Shown: one piece after another, positions 1-7,900 of the stretch
Position numbering within the stretch: the first letter of the stretch is position 1
Layout: each line of letters opens with the position of its first letter
Assembly (NCBI GenBank): GCA_039931675.1
Contig: JBDTRM010000273.1
Span: 1 to 42,684, forward strand
Length of the DNA stretch: 42,684 nt
Source: JAEUTH01 sp039931675
Lineage (GTDB): Bacteria; Bacteroidota; Bacteroidia; AKYH767-A; OLB10
Direction of reading: 5' to 3'
Notes under the pieces: model-generated
The model's database searches: none
Told to the model about the DNA's origin: nothing
What the model saw: the letters and a program-made list of their open reading frames with translations, nothing else
Made by a program: the position numbers and the translations under genes

Positions 1-52
1 AAAAATTAGGATTAACAATTGCTACCCAAAACAATGTGGTTCATCAGTAGCG

Positions 53-112
53 AAGCGAAGGAACTTTCTTCAAATGAAGCACTTACTTTAAATGTATGAA
101 GCTCCTTCGCTT
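53..112. repeat. Imperfect inverted repeat, intergenic hairpin element
   Basis: Arms at 53-66 (AAGCGAAGGAACTT) and 99-112 (AAGCTCCTTCGCTT) pair at 13 of 14 positions around a 32-nt loop. The right arm runs on into CTCAGGATGACA. From memory, similar CTTCGC...CTCAGGATGACA hairpins are scattered in many Bacteroidota genomes, so this is probably one copy of a dispersed palindromic repeat. It lies downstream of the FAH-family gene and may also help end its transcript, but no U-tract follows on either strand. Confidence 0.5.
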
Positions 113-158
113 TACTCAGGATGACAATAACTGACAGTTCCATGTTCTGGATTTCTTT

Positions 159-770
159 CTACTTCACATTAACCTCCAGCAACTTTTCATCACCAATAAA
201 ACATTCTAATTTATCGCCAATTTTTACTGCGCCAACACCTGCAGGCGTTCCCGTAAAAATCAAATCGCCTTTTTTTAAAGTGATATAAGAGGAAACAAAG
301 GCAATTATTTTATCAAAGCTGAACAGCATCATTGAGGTATTGCCTTGCTGCTTTAATTCACCGTTAATGCGAAGCGAAAAATCAATCTGGCTTAAATCGG
401 GAAAATTTTCTTTTGGAATAAAAGTACCTATGGGTGCCGAGCCGTCAAACCCTTTGGCAAGTTCCCAAGGCAAACCTTTGGATTTTAATTTCGATTGCAG
501 ATCGCGGGCAGTGAAGTCAATGCCAACCGTTAGTTCATCGTAATATTTAGGTGCAAATTTTTCGGCAATGTTTTTTCCTACTTTATTTATTTTTAAAACC
601 ACCTCCACTTCGTGATGTATATCGCTGCTGAATGACGGATAGAAAAAAGGCATGTCGCGTTGTGGTATAGCCGTGTCAGGTTTCAGGAATATTACCGGCT
701 CATCATTCTGTACATTGTTTAATTCCTTAATATGCTCTGCATAATTGCGTCCTACACAAATAATTTTCAT
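159..770 (-). CDS. Fumarylacetoacetate hydrolase (FAH) family protein
   Basis: This 203-residue protein is a compact single-domain member of the FAH superfamily, the size of FAHD1/YcgM-type enzymes. These are cytoplasmic, metal-dependent enzymes that act on 2-oxo-dicarboxylic compounds (acylpyruvate or oxaloacetate hydrolysis or decarboxylation, or isomerisation in aromatic degradation). Visible family marks are the N-terminal KIICVGRNYAEH, the acidic metal-binding stretch HHEVEVVLKI near residue 55, DFTARDLQ near 87, KGFDGSAPIG near 108, and GDLIFTGTPAGVG near 170. The ATG start immediately precedes the conserved KIICVGRNY, so the start is secure. No pathway partner is adjacent, so the substrate cannot be assigned. 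Confidence 0.88.
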   Translation of the reverse strand: MKIICVGRNYAEHIKELNNVQNDEPVIFLKPDTAIPQRDMPFFYPSFSSDIHHEVEVVLKINKVGKNIAEKFAPKYYDELTVGIDFTARDLQSKLKSKGLPWELAKGFDGSAPIGTFIPKENFPDLSQIDFSLRINGELKQQGNTSMMLFSFDKIIAFVSSYITLKKGDLIFTGTPAGVGAVKIGDKLECFIGDEKLLEVNVK

Positions 771-857
771 GAATTCAGTTTTTAAAATTGGTGCAAATGA
801 AAATTATTTATTTGAGAAATGAGAATGACGATTGAACAATTGAAGATTACTGAAAAC

Positions 858-890
858 AACAAACCCCTCTCATTTTAAAAGGGGTTTGTT
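858..890. terminator. Rho-independent terminator of the 154-residue-region gene
   Basis: Perfect 11-bp inverted repeat: AACAAACCCCT at 858-868 and AGGGGTTTGTT at 880-890, with an 11-nt loop. On the minus strand it is followed by GTTTTC. It lies 31 bases beyond the stop of the small exported protein gene, so it most likely ends that transcript. Confidence 0.75.
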
Positions 891-920
891 ATTTAATCTT
901 TAAGAAAAATCAGATCAGCA

Positions 921-1325
921 TTATTTTTTCTCTTCATCCTTTTCAGGAATGCGGCATTTCTCAACTATACGATGAAAAATATCATGCGCCTCAGAAATTA
1001 ATTTTTTGAGGTCTTCATCTGATTTTTTGGCAACAACTGCAGCTTGCACTTCTTCACATTTGCTGAGAAGTTTCGTCAAAGTTTCTGTAGTAAGTTCTTT
1101 GTTGTAATCTGCCGGAACTTCTGATGCCTTCCACGCTTTTGCCTTCGCCACTAAGTCAGCGGCCATGTCTTTTACAGGTTGTAAATTTCCTTCTTCTGAG
1201 GGATGGAAACTTTTACTCATCACTGAGTGAAAGTCTTTAAGTTCTTTCCAATCTGATTTTGCTGTTGCACTTAATGTTAGCACAAGAGCAAACATTGTAA
1301 TAGTCCACGATTTAATTGATTTCAT
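921..1325 (-). CDS. Small exported helical protein, unrecognised
   Basis: About 134 residues from the ATG at 1325. A start 20 codons further upstream is possible, but the sequence from 1325 begins with a classic signal peptide (MKSIKSWTITMFALVLTL, then SATAKS), so this start is preferred. The mature protein is almost entirely charged amphipathic helix, with two Cys (in KCEEV and KCRIP) and an HDIFHRIVEKC segment. The general look is that of a four-helix-bundle periplasmic protein such as the cytochrome b562/c' fold, but there is no CXXCH motif, so covalent haem binding is not supported. A clear terminator follows. It appears to be a single-gene unit. Confidence 0.65.
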   Translation of the reverse strand: MKSIKSWTITMFALVLTLSATAKSDWKELKDFHSVMSKSFHPSEEGNLQPVKDMAADLVAKAKAWKASEVPADYNKELTTETLTKLLSKCEEVQAAVVAKKSDEDLKKLISEAHDIFHRIVEKCRIPEKDEEKK

Positions 1326-1446
1326 ATTTTTTATTTTTATTAAGATTTTATGCAAATAAACACATTTGATTTTGAAAATGAACATTGCTTAATTTAGAGG
1401 GTTCACCTACCCCAAAAACATTGAATTTAGAAACATCCAGCAAAAC

Positions 1447-2949
1447 CTATTCTTTACGTTTTATGCTCAGCACCTGCGATATGCTGCCTATCAAGCGATC
1501 ATTGCGCAAATAGGATGAATATTGTTCCAGGAATTTTTTTAGCTCTGTGTATTGCGTTCCACCAATATCTTCGTTTCCATCGTGGTTTCTGATAGCCGAA
1601 TCTTCACCATAATTCTCAATGCATTTCTTTTTTAAAGTGCTTTCAGCATTGGAGTCAGCATATATTATGGCCTGGTACCAGTTTAAAAATGACTTGCCTT
1701 TGGTCTCATCATTCTCATTAGGAACTAAGTTTAAAATGGACTTAGCATGATCTTCAACATCAACCCGATCTTTATCGTTGTCTTTGAGGCGTAGTAACAA
1801 TAAAAGCATCAAACGAAACTGTGCAATCAAACCTATAAATTTTCCACTGCCTAAGGCACGAGCTTTTTGCATTTGTTTGAATGCTGTTTTATATGCTTCG
1901 AGCAGATTATCCAAGTCCTCATCTTTGCCAAAACGCTCCCAGATTGATTTGTAAACGCCTGCCTTTCGCCTGTAACATGTAGCCAGTGACTCTGCATAAT
2001 CCATATCCTTATCCATATCCTTTCCCTCCTCTTCAAATTTTTTCTTTACTAGGTTAATGGCTTCGTCAATTTTATCCAAAGCAGTCTTCGCATTATCACT
2101 TTCTAAATGAGCTTCATTAAAGCTCGAAGCAAATCGTAATACGTGTTTATAAGAAGTCAATTTCCCGGCTTTTGAAAACCTGTCATAAATCTGGTTGGCC
2201 AAAACATATTGTTGCATGTCTGATAGCTTGCCGGCAATATCCAATTGTTCATCTGAAAAATCATCCGTCCGGTGAATAAAAAAATAGCCAAGCGCACGTA
2301 GACCAAAAATATTTCTCGAATGTTTTTCAATCAGATCTTTAACATCTCTTCCTTTTTCTTCCCATAGTTCAGCTATTTTCTGCTGATAGTAATCCAGTCT
2401 TTTATTATCATACTGCGAATAAGTATAATCATTGGATGAATCTGTTTTTTCCTGCCTCATTACCACTTCTAACAAACCATGAACAGGGCTGTCCAATTGT
2501 CCTTTAAGCGAATCGCGCAAACATTCTGTTATCTGGGACTTTACTTTTTCTGACTCTTCCCAATCAAGGTTGGCACCATCAAAATCATAAAAAATAACGC
2601 GCGATAATGCGATATCAAACGGTAATGTTGTACCCTTTCTGCATATCAGCACCGTGCCATGACTTGACATAACGTGTCGTACACCCATCTCATAATAAAC
2701 ATTCGGGTTATTTAACGAAAGGTCAATCAATACCATTGGCTGATCGCGCAAATCTTTAAACATATCGGTGTGCACCATTCTGCTGCCTTTGGTTTCATCG
2801 GCACGAAGGGGCGTTAGTCCGGCATCCAATACAGCTTTCTGAATAATTACCCGATATACTTTGTCAAAGTCATAAACCCTCTCTGTGCCATCATTAAATT
2901 TTTTAATCCCGAAAGGCATTACAACAAAACACACATCCTTAGTAGCCAT
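1447..2949 (-). CDS. Deoxyribosyltransferase-like (DRHyd-type) N-terminal domain + helical-repeat protein
   Basis: A 500-residue protein without signal peptide or membrane segments. Residues about 5-160 form a Rossmann-like domain of the nucleoside 2-deoxyribosyltransferase type: CFVVMPFGIKK, then VYDFDKVYRVIIQKAV, RADE near 50, VLIDLSLNNPNVYYEMG near 73-89, and a PFDIA segment. The D...N-P-N-x-Y-Y-E-x-G stretch is the usual active-site signature of this fold, with the Glu as candidate nucleophile. The remaining ~330 residues are charged helices with TPR-like spacing. As I recall, Pfam names such pairs DRHyd-ASK and MAP3K TRAFs-binding, after the N-terminal half of animal ASK kinases. A second protein of the same design lies at 40481. 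An immune or stress-signalling role is inferred, not shown. Confidence 0.7.
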   Translation of the reverse strand: MATKDVCFVVMPFGIKKFNDGTERVYDFDKVYRVIIQKAVLDAGLTPLRADETKGSRMVHTDMFKDLRDQPMVLIDLSLNNPNVYYEMGVRHVMSSHGTVLICRKGTTLPFDIALSRVIFYDFDGANLDWEESEKVKSQITECLRDSLKGQLDSPVHGLLEVVMRQEKTDSSNDYTYSQYDNKRLDYYQQKIAELWEEKGRDVKDLIEKHSRNIFGLRALGYFFIHRTDDFSDEQLDIAGKLSDMQQYVLANQIYDRFSKAGKLTSYKHVLRFASSFNEAHLESDNAKTALDKIDEAINLVKKKFEEEGKDMDKDMDYAESLATCYRRKAGVYKSIWERFGKDEDLDNLLEAYKTAFKQMQKARALGSGKFIGLIAQFRLMLLLLLRLKDNDKDRVDVEDHAKSILNLVPNENDETKGKSFLNWYQAIIYADSNAESTLKKKCIENYGEDSAIRNHDGNEDIGGTQYTELKKFLEQYSSYLRNDRLIGSISQVLSIKRKE

Positions 2950-3067
2950 TGTATTTTATTTTTTTGAAGCTTTTAATATAGATTGCATTGATAGGAATGC
3001 ATTTAATTCCTGGATAATTGATAAAAAAAACAGCATTCTCATTTGTGAAGAAAAACCTATAGATAAT

Positions 3068-5191
3068 TTATTTTACTTCCATCATTCCTGCATTTTTTAA
3101 ATAAGGTTCAATTTGCATTTCATGACCGATCATGTCAACAAAAGCTTTATTCAAATCAACACTGTTGCCTACTGATAAAATATATTTTCTGAAACGGTCA
3201 CCATTAGCTCTTGTCATACCTCCATGGGCTTGCATCCAATCAAAAACATTATAGTCTAATGTTTTACTCCAGGTGTAAGCGTAATAACCTGCACTATAAC
3301 CGCCACCCCATATATGAGCAAAATAAGGTGTGTGATAACGCGATGGAACTTCTTTTACCAACAGACCATATTTTTGTAATGCAGCATTTTCAAATTCTAA
3401 AGCCGGTTTAAAATCTGATTCCTTTTCAACACTGTGCCACGCCATATCCAAAGTAGCAGCGGCTAACAGTTCAGTAACATCATATCCTTTATTAAAAGTT
3501 TCTGCTTTTAAAATTTTATCTACTAAAGCCTGGGGAATTACCTCTTTCGTTTTATAATGAACAGCGTAGTTTTTCAAGATTACCGGGTCTAAAGCCACAT
3601 GCTCATTAATTTGCGAAGGAAACTCAACATAATCACGAGGCACTGCTGTGCCCGAAAGGCTGACGTATTGCTGGTTTGCAAACAAGCCATGCAACGTATG
3701 TCCGAATTCATGAAACATGGTTGTAACATCATCAAAGCTGATCAATGATGGATTGCCATCAGCCGGTTTGGCAAAATTATATACGTTAACGATAACCGGT
3801 TTTTGATTTAAGTAATGCGACTGGCTCACAAAATTATTCATCCACGCACCACCACTTTTATTGTCACGTGTATAAAAATCCAGGTAGTAAATTGCCATGG
3901 ATTCACCGTTACTGTCAAATACTTCGTAAGCGACTACATCAGGATGATAAACGGGTAAATCTTTTCGCACATTAAAGGTGAGTCCATACATTTGTTTGGC
4001 AGCAAAAAACAAACCTTTCTCTAAAACATTGGTAACTTCAAAATAAGGTTTTATCTGGCTTTCATCTAAATCATATTTTGCTTTTCTGACTTGTTCCGAA
4101 TAAAAATTCCAGTCCCACGGTTCTAATTTAAAACCACCGTTCTGAGCATCAATAACACCCTGAATATCCGCAGCCTCGGCTTTTGCTTTGGCAACAGCAG
4201 GCTTTGCTAATCGTGCAAGCAATTCCATTGCCTTTACAGGTGTTTTTGCCATCTGATCCTGCAGGCGCCATTCGGCATAACTTTTTTTACCCATCAACTG
4301 TGCTTTTTGCAAACGCAATTTTGCTAATTGTTCTAATGTTGCACGGGTATCTCCGCTATCATTTTTTTCGGCACGTGTCCATGAAGCCTTATATAATTTT
4401 TCGCGGGTAGTGCGGTTTTTAAGGCTTGATAATAAAGGTTGCTGTGTGGTGTTTGATAAGCCTAATAAATATTTTCCATCGTGACCTGCTTCAGTTGCTT
4501 TAGCTTTTGCTGCTGCAATTTCTTCGGCACTTAGCCCATCTAATTCTTTTACATCATCAACAAGCAATGCTCCGTTTTTACGGGCTATCAATAATTTATT
4601 ACTATACAGTGTACTTAAGGTTGCCAATTCTCCGTTAATCTTTTTCATTTTTTCCTTATCAGCATCCGATAAGTTAGCACCGGCCAATTCAAATTGCTGT
4701 AAATAATATTCCACTAATCGTTTGTCTTCGCCTTTTAGCTCAGCAAGATTTAATGATTTGATCCGATCGTAAATTTTGGAATTTAAATACAACTTATCTG
4801 TATGTGCCGAAAAGATGGGGGCATATTCTGCTTCTAAAGCCTGGAGGGTTGGATTTGTATTTGAAGCGGTTAAGTTATAAAATACGTTTGAAGCCCGGGT
4901 TAAGCCCTGACCGCTTATCTCCAAAGCCAAAACAGTGTTTTCAAATGTTGGCCTATCAGTATTATTCGCAATTTTTTCAATTTGGGCATCGTGAATTTTT
5001 AAGCCATAATCAAAGGCAGGTTTGAACAGATCATCTTTAAATAAATTAAATGGTGGTGCCTGGTATTGCAGTGTGCTTTTTAGCAATAATGGATTTGTGT
5101 TTTCAGGAGAATTGTTTTGAGCATCAAGTGCAATTGATGATGAAGCTATTACAACAGTTAGTGTCATCATGATTTTGGAAAATAATTTCAT
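3068..5191 (-). CDS. dcp: M3 family zinc peptidase (peptidyl-dipeptidase Dcp-like), exported
   Basis: This 707-residue protein has an N-terminal signal sequence (MKLFSKIMMTLTVVIASSS, cleavage plausible near ALDAQ), so it should act in the periplasm. The zinc motif HEFGH is at residues 494-498. A third ligand, Glu523 in YVEFPSQINEH, has the 29-residue spacing known from thimet oligopeptidase. The long helical N-terminal half and the C-terminal HTPYFAHIWGGGYSAGYYAYTW segment are typical of oligopeptidase A/Dcp proteins, and the length fits. These enzymes trim short peptides, in the Dcp case removing C-terminal dipeptides. The gene seems monocistronic. The symbol is by family resemblance; prtD/OpdA-like specificity cannot be excluded. 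Confidence 0.9.
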   Translation of the reverse strand: MKLFSKIMMTLTVVIASSSIALDAQNNSPENTNPLLLKSTLQYQAPPFNLFKDDLFKPAFDYGLKIHDAQIEKIANNTDRPTFENTVLALEISGQGLTRASNVFYNLTASNTNPTLQALEAEYAPIFSAHTDKLYLNSKIYDRIKSLNLAELKGEDKRLVEYYLQQFELAGANLSDADKEKMKKINGELATLSTLYSNKLLIARKNGALLVDDVKELDGLSAEEIAAAKAKATEAGHDGKYLLGLSNTTQQPLLSSLKNRTTREKLYKASWTRAEKNDSGDTRATLEQLAKLRLQKAQLMGKKSYAEWRLQDQMAKTPVKAMELLARLAKPAVAKAKAEAADIQGVIDAQNGGFKLEPWDWNFYSEQVRKAKYDLDESQIKPYFEVTNVLEKGLFFAAKQMYGLTFNVRKDLPVYHPDVVAYEVFDSNGESMAIYYLDFYTRDNKSGGAWMNNFVSQSHYLNQKPVIVNVYNFAKPADGNPSLISFDDVTTMFHEFGHTLHGLFANQQYVSLSGTAVPRDYVEFPSQINEHVALDPVILKNYAVHYKTKEVIPQALVDKILKAETFNKGYDVTELLAAATLDMAWHSVEKESDFKPALEFENAALQKYGLLVKEVPSRYHTPYFAHIWGGGYSAGYYAYTWSKTLDYNVFDWMQAHGGMTRANGDRFRKYILSVGNSVDLNKAFVDMIGHEMQIEPYLKNAGMMEVK

Positions 5192-5737
5192 GTTTGTTTT
5201 ATGAATTTTTAAAATAAGATGTGAAGAGTTTTGAGGAGTGTAATGCTAAAAAGAAAAATGCATTTAACCAGTTTTATCATTAAAACCTAACCCATTAGAT
5301 TCAGTTTCGCAAGAGTTGAAAGAAGCGTTTCATGCTTTAGGATGGGCAGCAGAAGCGGAAAGGGAATAAATGCCAACTCAAAAAAATCTCTCTTTTATTT
5401 TGTGGTGAAATGCAAATGTGATTAATGTTGTTTAACAGTTCTTTGTGCCGGATTCGCTTAAGGGGTGTTTCGGGAGCGGGTTATAATATTGCTATGTGAA
5501 ATCTCGAATTACGTGTACTTTCAGAAAGAGTTCAACTCAAATATTTATTCTTTACATTTCGCAACCAAATTTGTAAATAATAAATAATGCAATTGCTATC
5601 TGCATAGTGTTATTAATTCTTTGAATGGGAACATTATCAGAGCATGGAAGTTGAGAAAATTGGGAGTTACTAAAAATGCTCTTGGGTCTTTTATTAAAAG
5701 AAACTAATAATTAAAAATAAATTTTAAAAAATAAAAT
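5192..5737. other. Gene-free 546-bp region with two short open remnants
   Basis: No complete gene is seen. Two plus-strand stretches are open for 33 and 39 codons and end in stops: 5268-5369 (its end reads ELKEAFHALGWAAEAERE) and 5588-5707 (its end reads WKLRKLGVTKNALGSFIKRN). Neither has an in-frame ATG. They read like protein C-termini rather than random sequence, so they may be gene debris at the left edge of the accessory island, but I do not recognise a family. The last ~120 bases before 5738 are strongly A/T-rich and probably contain the promoter of the DUF262 gene. Confidence 0.3.
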
Positions 5738-6895
5738 ATGTCAAAACTCTTATTAGAAGGAGATGAAGAACAATTTGATAATGAATTTCAAATTGAAGAA
5801 TACGAATTAACCTCCACTCCAAATGACTTTAATATTCTTACAATTAATAGCTTTATAGAATCTGGCGCAATCCTAATTCCTGGATTTCAAAGGAATTATG
5901 TTTGGGATATAAAGAGAGCTTCTAAATTAATTGAATCAATAATTCTAGGATTACCAGTTCCTCAAATTTTTTTATACGAAGAGAAAAGAAACAGTTTTCT
6001 TGTAATTGACGGGCAGCAAAGACTTATGACATTGTTTTATTTCATAAAGCAAAGATTTCCTAAGAAAGAAAAACGCACACAAATAAGAAAATTGTTCGCT
6101 GAGCATGGCACTATTCCAGAAACAATTTTATTTAGTGACGATTATTTTTCGCAATTTAAATTGAGTTTACCAAGTAAATCAAAAGAAAGGAAAAACAAAT
6201 TTAATGGTTTAAGTTACAAAACCTTAAATGACTACAAATCGCAGTTTGATTTAAGGCCAATTAGGAATGTGGTTGTTAAACAGAATGTTCCTAAAGATGA
6301 CCATTCAGCGATTTTTGAAATTTTCAATAGATTAAACTCAGGCGGAATAAATTTAATGGCCCAAGAAATTAGATGCAGTTTGTATCACAGTAAATTTTAT
6401 GATATTTTATATCGATTAAATTTAAATCCAAATTGGCGAAGAATTTTAAAACTTGAAGACCCTGATTTACACATGAAAGATATTGAGCTATTAGTAAGAG
6501 GTTTTTCAATGATGACATATGGTGATAACTATACATCTTCACTTGCAAAATTTCTAAATACATATTCAGCAATAGCTAAAAAATATGATGAAAGCACATT
6601 GATTTACTTAGAAGAAGTATTTATAAAAGTTTTAGAGTGTTGTTCAGAACTTCCAGACGATACTTTTATTAACAAGAAAACTAAACGTTTCAATACCTTT
6701 TTATTTGAGGGGTTAATGTATTTCATAGGACAAAAGCATTTTGAAAAAAAGACATTTCCAACGAAGAAAATAAGTTATGAAGAGATTGATGCACTTGAAT
6801 CAGATGAAGTTTTTGCAAATGCTTCTATACACGGTACAACTAACAAAGATTCTGTTGAAAAAAGACTTTCGAGAGCAAAATTAATCCTTAAATAA
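5738..6895 (+). CDS. DUF262 (GmrSD N-terminal type, ParB-like) protein
   Basis: A 385-residue protein with the DUF262 hallmarks: IPGFQRNYVW at 47-56, the helix with LGLPVPQIFLYE at about 70-81, DGQQR at 91-95 and FEIFNRLNSGG near 197-207. DUF262 is a ParB/Srx-like domain found in the R-subunit of the type IV restriction system GmrSD and in many defence proteins; the DGQQR loop binds or hydrolyses nucleotide. Only the DUF262 domain and a helical tail are present; the DUF1524 HNH nuclease of GmrSD is absent. The HEPN gene starts one base after this stop, so the pair is co-expressed and the HEPN protein probably supplies the effector. Its GC content is visibly lower than that of the neighbouring metabolic genes, which suggests transfer. 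Confidence 0.85.
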   Translation: MSKLLLEGDEEQFDNEFQIEEYELTSTPNDFNILTINSFIESGAILIPGFQRNYVWDIKRASKLIESIILGLPVPQIFLYEEKRNSFLVIDGQQRLMTLFYFIKQRFPKKEKRTQIRKLFAEHGTIPETILFSDDYFSQFKLSLPSKSKERKNKFNGLSYKTLNDYKSQFDLRPIRNVVVKQNVPKDDHSAIFEIFNRLNSGGINLMAQEIRCSLYHSKFYDILYRLNLNPNWRRILKLEDPDLHMKDIELLVRGFSMMTYGDNYTSSLAKFLNTYSAIAKKYDESTLIYLEEVFIKVLECCSELPDDTFINKKTKRFNTFLFEGLMYFIGQKHFEKKTFPTKKISYEEIDALESDEVFANASIHGTTNKDSVEKRLSRAKLILK

Positions 6896-6896
6896 T

Positions 6897-7424
6897 ATGA
6901 ATAAAACTGTGGTTGATATACTCTATGAAGAGTACAGTGAACTAACGCAGTACTTTCTTTCAAATCAAGAACTTTCTTATAAAATATCTATTGAAGCAAA
7001 TTTTAAAAAGAATTTAATATTAGCTACTGCCAGCTATTTTGAACATTTGATAATCACATCACTTATGGATTACACTACAAAAGTTACCAATAACAATGAA
7101 ATACTCATTGAATTTTTTAAAAACAAAGCTGTTAATCGTCAATTTCACACATTTTTCAATTGGAATGATTCAAACGCTAATTCATTTTTTGGATTATTTG
7201 GTTCTGCATTTTTAAAGAATATGAAAGAAAAAGTTCAACAAGATGTTAAACTAAGTGAAGGAATTAAAGCTTTTCTCGAAATAGGAAACGAAAGAAATAG
7301 AATAGTTCATCAAAACTATGCTTCATATACTGTAGACAAAACAACAAATGAAATCTATGAGTCTTATAAATTGGCTCGCTATTTTACTGATAACATAACC
7401 GAATATCTAAATCAAAAAAAATGA
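6897..7424 (+). CDS. HEPN-domain protein, candidate RNase effector (MAE_28990-like)
   Basis: This 175-residue all-helical protein has an Rx4H motif at R133-N-R-I-V-H138 inside EIGNERNRIVHQNY, the catalytic signature of HEPN ribonucleases. The upstream helix with ATASYFEHLI near residue 45 is typical of the RiboL-PSP-HEPN/MAE_28990 group. HEPN proteins cleave RNA as dimers and serve as toxins in abortive-infection and toxin-antitoxin systems. It follows the DUF262 gene with a single base between stop and start, so the two are almost certainly translationally coupled. I infer DUF262 as sensor or regulator and HEPN as effector. The low GC content matches its partner. Confidence 0.8.
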   Translation: MNKTVVDILYEEYSELTQYFLSNQELSYKISIEANFKKNLILATASYFEHLIITSLMDYTTKVTNNNEILIEFFKNKAVNRQFHTFFNWNDSNANSFFGLFGSAFLKNMKEKVQQDVKLSEGIKAFLEIGNERNRIVHQNYASYTVDKTTNEIYESYKLARYFTDNITEYLNQKK

Positions 7425-7582
7425 TTTATAACTCGCTCGAAGCGCCCTTTGCAATTTGCAATTCTTAAGACAAAACTGATTGCAACTGGATTACTCATTC
7501 TTCAAATAATTTGTTAGCCAAAGCAGTAATAGATACTTCAATTATAAAACAAGATTTATCTAATAATCTCTTATTGCTATTA

Positions 7583-7612
7583 TTTGAATTTTCCAAAATC
7601 ACGTTATCCTTG
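7583..7612 (+). promoter_or_regulatory. Promoter of truncated asnB copy A
   Basis: TTTG at 7583-7586 and TATCCTTG at 7605-7612 are separated by 18 bases, close to the Bacteroidota TTTG/TAnnTTTG promoter form (one mismatch in the downstream box). The -7 box and the following GCACCTCCA recur before all three asnB starts, whereas the -33 region here differs from the other two. This is probably the original chromosomal asnB promoter. Confidence 0.55.
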
Positions 7613-7639
7613 CACCTCCATAAAGTAACAAACAAAATT

Positions 7640-7714
7640 ATGTGTGGAATAATAGGAGTATTTGATGTAAAAAATAATGCACAAAGTTTAAGACCGCAGG
7701 TGATGATTAATTAA
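7640..7714 (+). pseudogene. Truncated asnB 5' end, copy A (21 codons + 3 + stop)
   Basis: The first 21 codons match those of intact asnB at 9869 except for Ser in place of Gly at codon 16; two bases differ, one of them silent. After the Val codon at 7700-7702 the sequence switches to ATGATTAATTAA, giving Met-Ile-Asn-stop. The peptide keeps the N-terminal Cys of the AsnB glutaminase but cannot be functional. The leader upstream of the -7 box is unrelated to that of copies B and C, so this is the most diverged and probably oldest copy, that is, the displaced original start of asnB. The transcript should stop at the terminator at 7831-7870. Confidence 0.85.
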
Positions 7715-7725
7715 TTGTCTGAACT

Positions 7726-7758
7726 AGGATTTATACGATTATAGGATTGCAGGATTTC
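7726..7758. repeat. 8-bp-period AGGATTNN repeat, copy A
   Basis: Four imperfect 8-base units in a row: AGGATTTA, TACGATTA, TAGGATTG, CAGGATTT, preceded by TTGTCTGAACT. The whole block 7703-7784 is identical, base for base, to 9351-9432 in copy B. From memory, AATCCTG-type stretches next to TCTGA(A)... are dispersed repeats in Bacteroidota genomes; here the block forms the left end of each inserted unit. Confidence 0.75.
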
Positions 7759-7830
7759 TTTGGCGCAAAAAACTTTGACAGAAGGAACTTTGTCAAAGGT
7801 GAAAGCGGAATACCAGCGAAAAAACAAATT

Positions 7831-7870
7831 AAAAAACGGATAGAAGAAAAATCTTTTATCCGTTTTTTTT
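7831..7870. terminator. Bidirectional terminator, copy A unit
   Basis: A6, then CGGATAGAAGA, loop AAAA, TCTTTTATCCG, then T8: an 11-bp stem (one G-T pair) flanked by A and T tracts, so it can work in both directions. It ends the transcript of the truncated asnB copy on the plus strand and that of the DUF1016 nuclease gene (stop at 7901) on the minus strand. The same stem is repeated at 9478-9518. Confidence 0.88.
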
Positions 7871-7900
7871 AAATCATATCCTAATCAAGTTTCTTTTCCA

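Noticed and set aside
2950..3067. Direct repeats around the first DRHyd-type gene like those around the second
   Set aside because: Flanks 1386-1446 and 2950-3067 share only AAAACCTAT; no copy of a neighbouring gene end is visible.
7511..7714. 67-residue open frame running through the asnB copy A promoter
   Set aside because: It begins with a non-ATG codon upstream of the promoter and only its last 24 codons resemble a gene, namely the truncated asnB start.
7425..7900. CRISPR-like array because of repeated asnB starts
   Set aside because: Only two or three copies, long variable intervals that contain genes, and no cas genes.
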